A DNA stretch of 64,000 bases from an uncultured Lachnospiraceae bacterium (GTDB taxonomy: Bacteria > Bacillota > Clostridia > Lachnospirales > Lachnospiraceae), in NCBI GenBank assembly GCA_910588565.1, contig CAJUPF010000004.1:11995-75994 (forward strand), written 5' to 3'. Each line of letters starts with the position of its first letter. The first letter of the stretch is position 1. The notes under the pieces were generated by a model. That model ran no database searches. It was not told where the DNA came from and saw nothing but the letters and a program-made list of their open reading frames with translations. A program made the translations under genes and the position numbers. This document shows, piece after piece, positions 1-8,010 of this stretch.

Positions 1-930
1 CCGCTTACTATTTTTGGTATTACAAAAGATCATGAAATTGCAGTGCTGGAAATGGGTATTTCTGATTTTGGGGAAATGCACAGGCTTGCGGAAATTGCCA
101 ATCCTGATCTCTGTGTGATTACCAATATCGGATTGTGCCATCTGGAACAGCTGGGCGACAGGGATGGTATTTTAAAGGCAAAAACAGAAGTTTTTTCTCA
201 TCTGCGCGGGGAAGGTATTGTGATTTTAAATGGAGATGATGATAAACTTGCCACTGTAACGGAAGTCAATGGGAAAAAACCGATATTTTATGGATTAAAC
301 GGAGGAACAGCTTTTGCTTCTGATTTGGAACCCCTGGAAATGGAAGGTATCCGGATGACGCTGCATTTGAATGGAGCAGCAAAGCGCGTGACAATTCCAA
401 TTCCTGGAACGCATAATGTATACAATGCACTGGCGGCGGCCTGTGTGGGCAGCGCTCTGGGTATGAATCTGGAAGAAATCTGCCGGGGAATTGAAACAGT
501 GGAAACGATCAGCGGCAGAAGTAATCTGATTCAGAAAAATGGCATCACGGTAATTGATGACTGTTATAATGCGAACCCGGTTTCCATGCGTGCTGCAATT
601 GATGTACTAAGCCAGGTATCCGGACGAAAAATCGCGGTGTTGGGCGATATGGGCGAACTGGGAGAGCAGGAAACAGAATTTCACCGGGAAGTCGGCGCCT
701 ATACCGTTTCAAAGCAGATAGATATGCTCTGCTGCACAGGAGAATTGAGTAAGGAAATGGCACAGTCAGCAGAAAACTGCTCCGACGGCACAACAAAAGT
801 GCATTATTTCAGTACCAAGGACGCATTGATCAAGGCTCTTCTTCCAAAGATAAGAAAGGGAGATACTTTATTGATTAAAGCCTCCCATTCTATGCAGTTT
901 TCTGAAATCGTAGAGAAAATAACCAGGTAA
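1..930 (+). CDS. murF: UDP-N-acetylmuramoyl-tripeptide--D-alanyl-D-alanine ligase (MurF), 5' end outside window
   Basis: Adds D-Ala-D-Ala to UDP-MurNAc-tripeptide, the last cytoplasmic step in making the peptidoglycan nucleotide precursor. The reading frame is open from base 1, so about the first third of the protein, including the P-loop, lies upstream of the window; 309 residues are visible. What remains shows Mur-ligase landmarks: VLEMGIS near the start, the TNIGLCHLE stretch, the central-domain GTHNVYNALAA motif, and the C-terminal domain motif DDCYNANP followed by VLGDMGELG. The DCYNANP/GDMxELG combination is typical of MurF rather than MurC, D or E. The reading frame ends at TAA 928-930 and is followed by a strong hairpin. 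Confidence 0.95.
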   Translation, partial: PLTIFGITKDHEIAVLEMGISDFGEMHRLAEIANPDLCVITNIGLCHLEQLGDRDGILKAKTEVFSHLRGEGIVILNGDDDKLATVTEVNGKKPIFYGLNGGTAFASDLEPLEMEGIRMTLHLNGAAKRVTIPIPGTHNVYNALAAACVGSALGMNLEEICRGIETVETISGRSNLIQKNGITVIDDCYNANPVSMRAAIDVLSQVSGRKIAVLGDMGELGEQETEFHREVGAYTVSKQIDMLCCTGELSKEMAQSAENCSDGTTKVHYFSTKDALIKALLPKIRKGDTLLIKASHSMQFSEIVEKITR

Positions 931-966
931 AATTTTGCCTGCTGCAAGGCAGTTTTGAAAAATCAA

Positions 967-1006
967 ATGCCTGTAACAGTGAAACTATCAGGGCTGTTAC
1001 AGGCAT
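967..1006 (+). terminator. Hairpin after murF, probable terminator
   Basis: A perfect 13-bp inverted repeat, ATGCCTGTAACAG at 967-979 pairing with 994-1006 across a 14-base loop, sits 36 bases after the murF stop. The sequence after it is A/T rich but lacks a clean T run. It lies between convergent murF and the acyltransferase gene, so it could serve both strands. Its stem contains the CTGTAACAG word that recurs in many intergenic hairpins of this window. Confidence 0.7.
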
Positions 1007-1051
1007 ATTTAAAGTTTTTAAAAAGTTTCTGACAATATCTCTTATATTCTT

Positions 1052-1786
1052 TTATTTCTGATGTTCTATCAGCATTTCCCGTATAATATTCTGGGTATAT
1101 TTTCCTAAATGCCGCTGTTCTTCTTTGGCAAGTTCTTTTGGATCAATCGGGCTGCCATATTCTACAGTTACATCAGCCGGATGAATCCATGGAAAATGTT
1201 TTTCCCAGATATCGGCAGTCCCTGAAATTGCCATTGGTATAATAGGACAGCCAGTCTTTTCCGCCATTTTCAGACTGCCTTCTTTGAATGGCTGCATCTC
1301 GGTTTCTTCTGTCTCCCAGCTTCTGCTGCCTTCCGGGAAAATACACATGGAGATTCCATTTTTTATCTGATCGATACCGGTGAGAATCATTTTCAGGCCT
1401 TCTTTTACATCGTCCCGGTTCAGAAAGAGGCAGTAGAGCCGTTTCATCCAGATGGACAGGATGGGTATTTTCAGCATAGTGTCTTTTGCTACATATCCTG
1501 TGAGCTGGGGACATCTTGCATAGGTGATAACGATGTCAAAGTAACTTCTGTGATTACCAATGTAGAGAACGGCTTTATCTTTTGGAATATGATCTTCTCC
1601 GATTATTGTAAGTCTGGTTCCGGTCAGGAAAATAATAACACGGAACGCCCACTGTACTATACGCAGCTGTGATATATCCGCTGTATTGGGATGTCTCTTT
1701 GCAATCATTTTTTCTATAAGAAGAAGGGGCGTGCTTAAGAGCAGGAATGATATAAGAAATATTGAGATTAAAATAAGCCTTATCAT
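1052..1786 (-). CDS. 1-acyl-sn-glycerol-3-phosphate acyltransferase (PlsC family)
   Basis: Predicted membrane-bound acyltransferase that acylates lysophosphatidic acid to phosphatidic acid in phospholipid synthesis. The 244-residue protein has a hydrophobic N-terminal segment (about residues 2-24), the catalytic H-x4-D motif NHRSYFD at residues 78-84, and the substrate-binding motif FPEGSRS at 150-156. Both motifs are diagnostic of the PlsC/LPLAT superfamily. It is a single gene convergent with murF. Paralogues with other acceptors exist in the superfamily, so the exact substrate is inferred. Confidence 0.88.
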   Translation of the reverse strand: MIRLILISIFLISFLLLSTPLLLIEKMIAKRHPNTADISQLRIVQWAFRVIIFLTGTRLTIIGEDHIPKDKAVLYIGNHRSYFDIVITYARCPQLTGYVAKDTMLKIPILSIWMKRLYCLFLNRDDVKEGLKMILTGIDQIKNGISMCIFPEGSRSWETEETEMQPFKEGSLKMAEKTGCPIIPMAISGTADIWEKHFPWIHPADVTVEYGSPIDPKELAKEEQRHLGKYTQNIIREMLIEHQK

Positions 1787-1958
1787 GGGTTTTTATGGAA
1801 AATCCATTCCTTTCTGTAATTTATTTGAAATACTTATATTATACTAACAGTAAGTTGGAATTACAACCGGATTTCATGAATAAACTGTAAAAAAGTAACA
1901 TTGAGGGTATCTGAACTGTTATAAGAGACGCTCAGAGCAGGGCGGGAAGTGAGGAAAT

Positions 1959-2375
1959 ATGAAGCATATATTGTTAAGATTTTCCATCGTATGGCTGGTT
2001 ATGTTTTTGGGAATATGCAGCGGATGTGGAATTGAGAAAACGGATGGAAGCAGGATTCGGGATCTCAATTATGAATTGGTAGAGGAAGAAGAAATTCCGG
2101 AAGAATTGAAAGAGAAAATTGAGGAAAAGAAGGCTGCGGATTTTAAACTGACGTTTGAAAGTGATAATTATCTGTATGTCGTAAGAGGATATGGAGAGCA
2201 GGAGACAGGGGGATACAGTATCCAGATTCTGGATTTTTATCTGACGCAGAATGCAGTTGTATTCCATACGAATCTGGCGGGGCCTTCCAAGGATGAGACG
2301 AAAAATACAGCGCCAAGTTTTCCTTATATTGTTGTGCGGACAAAAAACCCCAATAAGAATGTGATTTTCCAGTAA
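1959..2375 (+). CDS. PrcB_C-like lipoprotein or secreted protein
   Basis: A 138-residue protein with an N-terminal hydrophobic signal (residues 5-20) ending at CSGC, where Cys23 could be lipidated although the residue at -3 is not the usual Leu. The mature part has an acidic stretch (residues 38-55), then a domain with the pattern YVVRGYGEQETGGYSIQI, which resembles the C-terminal domain of the protease-complex protein PrcB, a small beta-rich domain of unknown role in clostridia. The start follows GTGAGG about 6 bases upstream. It appears monocistronic and is followed by a terminator. Confidence 0.65.
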   Translation: MKHILLRFSIVWLVMFLGICSGCGIEKTDGSRIRDLNYELVEEEEIPEELKEKIEEKKAADFKLTFESDNYLYVVRGYGEQETGGYSIQILDFYLTQNAVVFHTNLAGPSKDETKNTAPSFPYIVVRTKNPNKNVIFQ

Positions 2376-2387
2376 AAATGGATGTTG

Positions 2388-2430
2388 AATCCCTGGATGG
2401 AACGATTTGTCCAGCCAGGGATTTCTTTGT
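2388..2430 (+). terminator. Terminator after the PrcB-like gene
   Basis: AATCCCTGG at 2388-2396 pairs with CCAGGGATT at 2415-2423, and a second CTGGA/TCCAG pairing extends the arms inside the loop. It is followed by TTCTTTGTT. The hairpin lies 12 bases after the stop codon. From here to the veg promoter at 2629 I see no gene. Confidence 0.75.
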
Positions 2431-2628
2431 TAATCTTTGAATTTGAATATGGCACCTTTTTTAAAGTTAATTTTCGTGCCTCTTGGTATGATATATACTT
2501 TTTTCCACATCGAATTTCTTTTTGCCATCTTTGCCATATGAAAATACAAAATCTTTCGCCCCGAGTTTTTATGGAGCTTTGCTTTTCGTCTGCACTTTTG
2601 TCAGATTTTTTATGACAATTTTTTCCTT

Positions 2629-2657
2629 TTGACAAAAATTTAATACTGTGCTATACT
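2629..2657 (+). promoter_or_regulatory. Sigma-A promoter for veg
   Basis: TTGACA at 2629-2634 and TATACT at 2652-2657 are separated by exactly 17 bases, a near-perfect vegetative promoter. Transcription should begin near 2664, which is inside the long hairpin element that starts at 2657, so the whole element would be transcribed as 5' leader of veg. The strong promoter agrees with the vegetative expression after which Veg was named in Bacillus. Confidence 0.85.
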
Positions 2658-2820
2658 AGAGCGTGTTCGAAAATTCATTCCCGCCATCTGCACGCCCCAC
2701 TTTGCGTGATATTTGCGCCAAATTCGGTCAACGTAGCCCGCTACGCCTCCCTCATTTGGCACAAATCTCCCACAAATTGTGACGCACATCTTCCGGAAAT
2801 CAATTTTCAAACACGCTCTA
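2657..2820 (+). repeat. Long imperfect hairpin element (MITE-like) in the veg leader
   Basis: A 164-bp inverted-repeat element. Its ends are TAGAGCGTGTT at 2657-2667 and the complementary AACACGCTCTA at 2810-2820. The two roughly 80-base arms stay aligned without gaps across most of their length, with roughly 70 percent identity and many of the mismatches compatible with G-U pairs. The ends begin and finish with TA, as expected of an element inserted at a TA dinucleotide. It encodes no credible protein; the reading frame crossing it on the minus strand is a by-product of the palindrome. Confidence 0.8.
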
Positions 2821-2877
2821 AAACGAAATTGTAACCAGACAACCATCAACAGCAGCCACAAAAAGGGAGGAAGCAGA

Positions 2878-3120
2878 ATGCAGCAGGAAGACATCAAGAA
2901 GGTACGTGCATCAGTACACCAACAGTGTGGAAGCAAGGTAATGATTCAACTCGATCGCGGAAGGAACAAAATTGACATTCAGGAGGGCGTCATACAAAAT
3001 GCATATCCCAGCGTTTTCACTATTTTAGTAGAAGATACGAATGCGGATAATCCGCCTCAGCTGTTATCATTTAGTTACACAGATATTATTACCAGAGAAA
3101 TACGAATGAAGCTTTGTTAA
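2878..3120 (+). CDS. veg: Veg family protein
   Basis: An 80-residue protein with the Veg-family layout: DIKKVRASVHQQCGSKV near the N-terminus, a small beta-barrel core with LDRGRNK, and the ending SYTDIITREIRMKLC, where a ...SYTDVLT.. ending is typical. Veg is reported in Bacillus subtilis to promote biofilm formation by interfering with the repressor SinR; in clostridia the role is unknown. The start is ATG 2878, preceded by AAAGGGAGG. An upstream in-frame extension to 2779 would run through the hairpin element and has no ribosome binding site, so it was rejected. Confidence 0.9.
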   Translation: MQQEDIKKVRASVHQQCGSKVMIQLDRGRNKIDIQEGVIQNAYPSVFTILVEDTNADNPPQLLSFSYTDIITREIRMKLC

Positions 3121-3141
3121 TTGGAATAAATGTCCTCTGTT

Positions 3142-3170
3142 TTGAATAAAATAGTACAAATTTTGATACT
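3142..3170 (+). promoter_or_regulatory. Possible promoter upstream of sipL
   Basis: TTGAAT at 3142-3147 and GATACT at 3165-3170 with 17-base spacing give only four matches each to sigma-A hexamers. The GATACTAT stretch also resembles the -10 region of mother-cell sigma-E promoters, which would fit a spore-morphogenesis gene. The sigma factor cannot be decided by eye. Confidence 0.35.
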
Positions 3171-3195
3171 ATAAATTCAGAACGGAGGATTTTTT

Positions 3196-4755
3196 GTGGA
3201 ATTAGAAAGAGAAGTTTTACATAATAACAGGGAAGTTGGCCGTGCTTTCAGCCAGATGACGCTGGATGACGATTATAACCTTCCGGATTATAAACCGGAT
3301 TTGGCAAAAGTAATTAAGGAACGGGGCGAGATCCACTTCGATGAAATTCATGTAAATAACGGCCATGTATGGTTTAAGGGTATTCTGGCATTTGATATTT
3401 TATACCGGACAGATCTGGACGGCAGGAAGATAAACAGTTTAAGCGGAGAAATTTCGTTTCAGGAAAGCCTCAGTATTGACGGCACACAGGAACTGGACCC
3501 GGTAAAAATTGAAGGGAAAATTGAAGATATTTCTGTCAGTATTATAAATTCCAGAAAACTCAGTATCCGATCTTTAGTGGAATTTCGCGCCGTTGCGGAA
3601 CAACCGGGGGAAGCAGCGATTTTAACCGGATTAAAAGACGAAGGTAACTGTGAAATTGAAAAAGAGCATCTGGAAGTATTGGAGCTTATAACGGACAAAA
3701 ACGATACGTTACGGATTCGCCGGGAGCTGTCGCTTTCTTCCAATAAGCCGAATATGGATGAAATTCTCTGGAGCAGCGTGGAACTGAGAGGAATCAGCAG
3801 CCATTTAAAAAACGGAGAGATCGAGGTCACCGGGGAGGCTTTGATCTATGTGCTGTATTCCGGCGTGGAAGAGGAAGATCGGCTGCAATGGTTTGAAACG
3901 ACGGTTCCAATACAGGGAAGTGTGGAATGCAATACCTGTGACGACTCTCTCATTTACAAAATCAATGCCAAATTAGCCCAGGCAAATCTGGAAATCCAGC
4001 CGGATGAAGATGGAGAAGAGCGGAATATTCTGCTGGAAATTGTGGTAAATCTTTCTATCTGTCTCTGGAAAGAAGATCAGATTGAAATGATTTCCGATAT
4101 TTATGCCCTTGACCGACAGGTCAAACCGGCATTTTTGACTGCTTTTTTTGAAAAATTACTGGTAAAAAACGAAGCAAAATGCAGGCTGTCTGACAAAATC
4201 GAACTGGAAGAGGAACAGGAAGATATTTTACAAATCTGTATCAATGAAGATAAACTGGATATTGAACAGACGACCATAATGGAAAACGGCGTGCTTGCGG
4301 AGGGGACGCTTATGGTGGAAATTTTGTATATGACGCCGGATGACTCTATGCCAGTCAGTGCAAAACGGGCTTATATTCCATTTTCGCAGATGATTGAAAT
4401 GCCGGACGCGGCAGGTCCTGTAAAAATTCACCTGGATGGAGGGATTGAGCAGGTCACAACGGTGCTTTCCGACAGCCGTACCATTGATGTAAAGGCAGTA
4501 ATCAGCTTAAATCTGCTTGCATTTGAACAGCAGGAACGGAAAACGATTACCGAAATTGAAGAAGCAGAACTGGATTTGGCTGCGCTGCAGCAGAGTCCTG
4601 GAATTGTGGGATATATTGTACGGGAAGGCGACAGGCTCTTTGGCATTGCAAAGGAGAATCATACGACCATTGAAAATCTGATGGAGACTAATCATCTGAC
4701 AGGGATGTTTGTAAAACCAGGCGAAAAACTTCTGATTGTTAAGTCAGTCGGATAA
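3196..4755 (+). CDS. sipL: SPOCS (DUF3794) and LysM domain protein, SipL-like
   Basis: A 519-residue protein. The N-terminal half and a middle region match the SPOCS/DUF3794 style found in spore envelope assembly proteins (for example LPDYKPDLAKVIKERGEI near residue 30). The last 50 residues form a LysM module (GYIVREGDRLFGIAKENHTT ... VKPGEKLLIV). Length and order match Clostridioides difficile SipL, which binds SpoIVA and tethers the coat to the forespore; Bacillus SpoVID is the functional counterpart. The start is GTG 3196 after AACGGAGGA with 7-base spacing. There is no signal peptide, consistent with mother-cell cytosol. A perfect 10-bp hairpin follows the gene. Confidence 0.8.
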   Translation: MELEREVLHNNREVGRAFSQMTLDDDYNLPDYKPDLAKVIKERGEIHFDEIHVNNGHVWFKGILAFDILYRTDLDGRKINSLSGEISFQESLSIDGTQELDPVKIEGKIEDISVSIINSRKLSIRSLVEFRAVAEQPGEAAILTGLKDEGNCEIEKEHLEVLELITDKNDTLRIRRELSLSSNKPNMDEILWSSVELRGISSHLKNGEIEVTGEALIYVLYSGVEEEDRLQWFETTVPIQGSVECNTCDDSLIYKINAKLAQANLEIQPDEDGEERNILLEIVVNLSICLWKEDQIEMISDIYALDRQVKPAFLTAFFEKLLVKNEAKCRLSDKIELEEEQEDILQICINEDKLDIEQTTIMENGVLAEGTLMVEILYMTPDDSMPVSAKRAYIPFSQMIEMPDAAGPVKIHLDGGIEQVTTVLSDSRTIDVKAVISLNLLAFEQQERKTITEIEEAELDLAALQQSPGIVGYIVREGDRLFGIAKENHTTIENLMETNHLTGMFVKPGEKLLIVKSVG

Positions 4756-4775
4756 TTATGGATAGTTTCATTCCT

Positions 4776-4807
4776 CAGGGAAATATCATCAAGATGGTAT
4801 TTCCCTG
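4776..4807 (+). terminator. Hairpin after sipL
   Basis: CAGGGAAATA (4776-4785) and TATTTCCCTG (4798-4807) form a perfect 10-bp stem with a 12-base loop, 20 bases after the stop codon. No T run follows, so termination efficiency is uncertain. The promoter of the next gene begins directly after it. Confidence 0.6.
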
Positions 4808-4809
4808 TG

Positions 4810-4838
4810 TTGCGTTATGGAATTGCAAATGTTATAAT
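4810..4838 (+). promoter_or_regulatory. Sigma-A promoter for the NlpC/P60 hydrolase gene
   Basis: TTGCGT at 4810-4815, 17 bases, then TATAAT at 4833-4838. The -10 box is perfect and the -35 box has three of the four most conserved bases. It lies about 50 bases upstream of the GTG start codon. Confidence 0.7.
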
Positions 4839-4891
4839 GCCATATATCAATACAATGAATCCGTCGTCAGATTTCAAATAAGGAGGTTATC

Positions 4892-6232
4892 GTGAGCATA
4901 CACAAAAAGAGACGTTTTTTAGCAGCCCTTTTGATTGCTTCCCTTGCAGTTACTCATTTTCAGGCAGTAAATGCAAGTACAATGTCTAAGGCGAAAAACG
5001 CCAAAGAAGAAGCAGAAAATAATTTAAATGAGACAAGCAGGCAGATTGAAGCGATTGAAAAACAGCAGGCAGCGCTTCGGGGTGAAATCAATGAAAAAGA
5101 TGCGGAACTGGTAAATCTGCTGATTAATATCGGAATCTTAGAAGATGAACTGGAAGCAAAGAATATCCAGCTCGAACAGGTAAAAACAGATTTAGCAGAT
5201 GCCCAGGAGACAGAAGCAGAACAATATGCTTCTATGAAAAAACGTATCCAGTTTATGTACGAAAAAGGGGATACTGCCATGATCGAGGCATTGCTCGGTT
5301 CTTCGAGCATGTCAGATTTTTTAAACCGGGTAGAATATGTCTCCGATGTCTATCAATACGACAGGGAGCTTTTGACACAATATGAGACTACGGTTCAGCA
5401 GGTTTCCGATTTAAAGGTCAGCGTGGAAAATGAGAAGTCGGAGCTTGAGGCGATGCAGGAAGAGTATGCCCAGCAGCAGGCTTCGCTTGAAACGGTACTG
5501 GCCCAGAAACGATCGCAGATGGGCGATTATGACAATCAGCTGGCTACTGCACAGGCAGCGGCAGAAGCATACCGGCAGACAATTGCTGTGCAGAATCAGA
5601 TTATCCAGGAAGAAGAGCGCAGGCTGAGGGAAGAAGAGGAACGCAGACAGAGAGAAGCTGCAGAGGCTGCAGCAAGAGCACAGGCACAAGCGCAGGCTCA
5701 GGCAAATCAGAATAACAATGGAACTACAAATACAGCGGGCAGCTCCGGCGGCAGTTCCGGTAACTCCGGCAGCAATAACAGCGGCAATGGCAGCAGTGGA
5801 TCGTCCACTGCAAACAGCGGCGGTTCCGGTAATAACAGCGGAAACAGCGGCGAAACTGGCGGAGGCGCAAATCCAGGCTATTCCACAGGCGTCAGCGGAA
5901 GCGCTGTTGTTTCTTATGCCTGCCAGTTTGTCGGCAATCCCTATGTCTGGGGCGGGACAAGTCTGACCAATGGGGCTGACTGTTCCGGATTTGTAATGAG
6001 TGTTTTTGCCCATTTTGGAATTAGTCTTCCGCATAGCTCCGCGGCGATGCAGGGCTGCGGCCAGGCAGTCAGCTACGCCAACGCGCAGCCGGGAGATCTG
6101 ATCTGTTATTCCGGCCATGTAGGCATTTATATGGGCGGCGGATCGATTGTACATGCACAGAGCACTGCCGTCGGCATTACAACAAGTTCAGCAACTTACC
6201 GTACGATCGTTGCTGTAAGAAGAGTATTATAA
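4892..6232 (+). CDS. Secreted coiled-coil NlpC/P60 (C40) peptidoglycan hydrolase
   Basis: A 446-residue exported cell-wall endopeptidase, organised like CwlO or PcsB. Residues 1-29 are a signal peptide ending NASA-like (VNAST). Residues about 30-245 are a long coiled coil rich in E, Q and A; in CwlO-type proteins this region contacts the FtsEX activator. Residues about 265-325 are an N/G/S-rich linker. The C-terminal NlpC/P60 domain carries the catalytic Cys364 (GADCSGFV), His409 (SGHVGIYMG) and His421 (IVHAQ). The GTG start 4892 follows AGGAGG. A two-gene tail (6264, 6957) follows closely and may be co-transcribed. Confidence 0.88.
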   Translation: MSIHKKRRFLAALLIASLAVTHFQAVNASTMSKAKNAKEEAENNLNETSRQIEAIEKQQAALRGEINEKDAELVNLLINIGILEDELEAKNIQLEQVKTDLADAQETEAEQYASMKKRIQFMYEKGDTAMIEALLGSSSMSDFLNRVEYVSDVYQYDRELLTQYETTVQQVSDLKVSVENEKSELEAMQEEYAQQQASLETVLAQKRSQMGDYDNQLATAQAAAEAYRQTIAVQNQIIQEEERRLREEEERRQREAAEAAARAQAQAQAQANQNNNGTTNTAGSSGGSSGNSGSNNSGNGSSGSSTANSGGSGNNSGNSGETGGGANPGYSTGVSGSAVVSYACQFVGNPYVWGGTSLTNGADCSGFVMSVFAHFGISLPHSSAAMQGCGQAVSYANAQPGDLICYSGHVGIYMGGGSIVHAQSTAVGITTSSATYRTIVAVRRVL

Positions 6233-6263
6233 AGCCGCTGCGCAAAAGGAGATACAGACTGCC

Positions 6264-6938
6264 ATGAATACTATAATGAAAAAAATTCAGCAGTATGGAA
6301 CGTCTACTGTATTTTTACTGCTGGTATTGTTTGCAGTTGCAGGCACATCCTGGATTCGCGCAAGAAGATTTGAAAAAATTAAATATCTTGAACATCTGGA
6401 TGAAAGAGCAGTTACCATTGACAATACAGAATATCAATTCCGGGATCTGGCATTTTATCTTGCCTATCAGGAACAGTCTGCCTGGGAACAAGCCAAAGCT
6501 TATGACTTAGAGCATCCGAAAAAATACTGGAATCTGCGTGGAGACAACGGCGCTTATATTCGCTCTGCAGCCAGGGATATTGCTATGGACATGATGATTC
6601 ATGATGTGATTTTCTATGAAATGGCAGTGGAAGACAACGTGACATTAACTCAGGAAGAAATCACCTACATGGAAAACCAGAAATCTGACTTCTGGAGCGA
6701 TCTGGAAGAAGAAGGCCGGATAAGGCTTGGCGTTTCTGAAGATGAAATTACACAAACCTTTGAGATGATGGCTCTTGCGCAAAAAGAACAACAGCTGTTT
6801 GCGGACAAAATGGGGGTTGACTTTCGGGAGTATAATATAAATGGAGATTCGTACCAGGAGCTTCTTTCGGAACATACGTATGAAATTAACGAAAAACTCT
6901 GGGAACGTATTAACTTTGGAAATATTACACTGGATTAA
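6264..6938 (+). CDS. Membrane-anchored protein with SurA-N-like helical region, function unknown
   Basis: A 224-residue protein with one N-terminal membrane segment (about residues 16-33) followed by an extracytoplasmic, helix-rich domain. The segment VTLTQEEITYMENQKSDF and the short helical repeats around residues 95-175 resemble the N-terminal domain of SurA/PrsA-type chaperones, but there is no peptidyl-prolyl isomerase domain. It lies 31 bases after the NlpC/P60 gene and 18 before map, so it probably belongs to the same transcript. A role in folding or holding exported wall proteins is a guess from context. Confidence 0.6.
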   Translation: MNTIMKKIQQYGTSTVFLLLVLFAVAGTSWIRARRFEKIKYLEHLDERAVTIDNTEYQFRDLAFYLAYQEQSAWEQAKAYDLEHPKKYWNLRGDNGAYIRSAARDIAMDMMIHDVIFYEMAVEDNVTLTQEEITYMENQKSDFWSDLEEEGRIRLGVSEDEITQTFEMMALAQKEQQLFADKMGVDFREYNINGDSYQELLSEHTYEINEKLWERINFGNITLD

Positions 6939-6956
6939 AAAGGAACGTTAAAAATT

Positions 6957-7832
6957 ATGGCAAAAAAAATAGGACGAAACGACCCCTGCTGGTGTGGAAG
7001 CGGAAGAAAATACAAGACCTGCCATCAGGCATTTGATGAAAAAATTTTAAGAATTTCAGAGGAAGGACACATTGTACCGGATCGCAGCATGATCAAGACG
7101 CCGGATCAGATTTCCGGTATCCGGGAAAGCGCCAAAATCAATATCGCAGTTCTCGATTACATTGCAGAAAATATCAAAGCCGGCATGAATACGGAAGAAA
7201 TCAACCGGATGGTTTATGAAAAAACTACCAGAATGGGCGGTTTTCCGGCGCCTTTAAACTACAACGGATATCCGAAAAGCGTCTGCACCTCGTTAAATAA
7301 CCAGGTCTGCCACGGAATCCCCTCAGAAAAAGTTATTTTAAAAGAAGGAGATATCCTGAATGTGGATATTTCCACGATTTTAAACGGCTATTTTTCCGAT
7401 TCTTCCCGTATGTTCTGCATCGGAGAAGTCAGTGAAGAAAAGAGGCGGCTGGTAGAAACTGCGCGTCAATGCATATATGAAGGATTGAAAGAAGTAAAAC
7501 CCTGGGGATTTCTGGGCGATATGGGGCAGGCTGTCCATGATTATGCCTATGCGCATGGCTATACGGTAGTGCGGGAAATCGGCGGGCATGGAGTAGGACT
7601 GGAATTCCACGAAGATCCCTGGGTCAGCTATAACAGTACACGGGGTACAGAAATGCTGATGGCGCCAGGCATGATCTTTACCATAGAGCCTATGATTAAT
7701 ATGGGACGGGTTGAAATTTATATTGATGACAGTAACGGCTGGACCGCATACACGGAGGACGGGCTTCCTTCCGCTCAATGGGAGGTACAGGTACTGGTAA
7801 CAGAAGACGGATATGAAATTATATCCTATTAA
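6957..7832 (+). CDS. map: Methionine aminopeptidase, type I, with N-terminal SEC-C zinc motif
   Basis: Removes the initiator Met from nascent proteins. The 291-residue protein starts with a SEC-C motif (GRNDPCWCGSGRKYKTCH, residues 5-22), a small zinc-binding module also found at the C-terminus of SecA. It then has the metallopeptidase fold with ligands in NVDISTILNG, FSDSSRMF, EIGGHGVGLEFHE, IFTIEPM and WEVQVLVTEDG, the five-ligand pattern of type I enzymes. The SEC-C extension is common in clostridial paralogues and may dock the enzyme on ribosomes. The ATG follows AAAGGAAC closely. Confidence 0.93.
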   Translation: MAKKIGRNDPCWCGSGRKYKTCHQAFDEKILRISEEGHIVPDRSMIKTPDQISGIRESAKINIAVLDYIAENIKAGMNTEEINRMVYEKTTRMGGFPAPLNYNGYPKSVCTSLNNQVCHGIPSEKVILKEGDILNVDISTILNGYFSDSSRMFCIGEVSEEKRRLVETARQCIYEGLKEVKPWGFLGDMGQAVHDYAYAHGYTVVREIGGHGVGLEFHEDPWVSYNSTRGTEMLMAPGMIFTIEPMINMGRVEIYIDDSNGWTAYTEDGLPSAQWEVQVLVTEDGYEIISY

Positions 7833-7834
7833 TC

Positions 7835-7978
7835 GTAACAGTTCAGCCTTCGGCTTCCCTGTTACAGAATCCGCCCCATTCGAGATTTGCCTGCGGCAAA
7901 GGGGGTGGATTCTATTCCAGCCACTACGTTTTTTCACGGACTTTGCAGCAAGTGCAAAGTCCTGAGCTGAACTATTAC
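7835..7978 (+). repeat. Dispersed structured intergenic element, copy R1
   Basis: Fills most of the map-apt spacer. It is bounded by GTAACAGTTCAGCC (7835-7848) and an inverted CTGAACTATTAC (7967-7978). Inside are a hairpin with arms AGAATCCGCCCC (7866-7877) and GGGGGTGGATTCT (7901-7913), an inner hairpin TTTGCC/GGCAAA (7886-7900), and a separate 9-bp hairpin GGACTTTGC/GCAAAGTCC (7938-7962). Related copies lie at 19692 and 46574. Confidence 0.75.
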
Positions 7979-8010
7979 TATTAATTATAATTTGGAAAGG
8001 GGGTGTACAA

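Noticed and set aside
2640..2936. Minus-strand 98-codon frame across the hairpin element
   Set aside because: It runs through an inverted repeat and the veg start, has no ribosome binding site and resembles no protein.
5700..5890. Repeat tract GGCAGC/AACAGC as a possible CRISPR or VNTR array
   Set aside because: It is the in-frame Asn/Gly/Ser-rich linker of the NlpC/P60 hydrolase, without regular spacing.
5411..6154. A 247-codon minus-strand frame opposite the NlpC/P60 gene
   Set aside because: It reflects the low-complexity coiled coil and linker of the plus-strand gene.
7833..8010. Possible purine riboswitch before apt
   Set aside because: The spacer has none of the conserved aptamer bases; its structure is the dispersed element R1.
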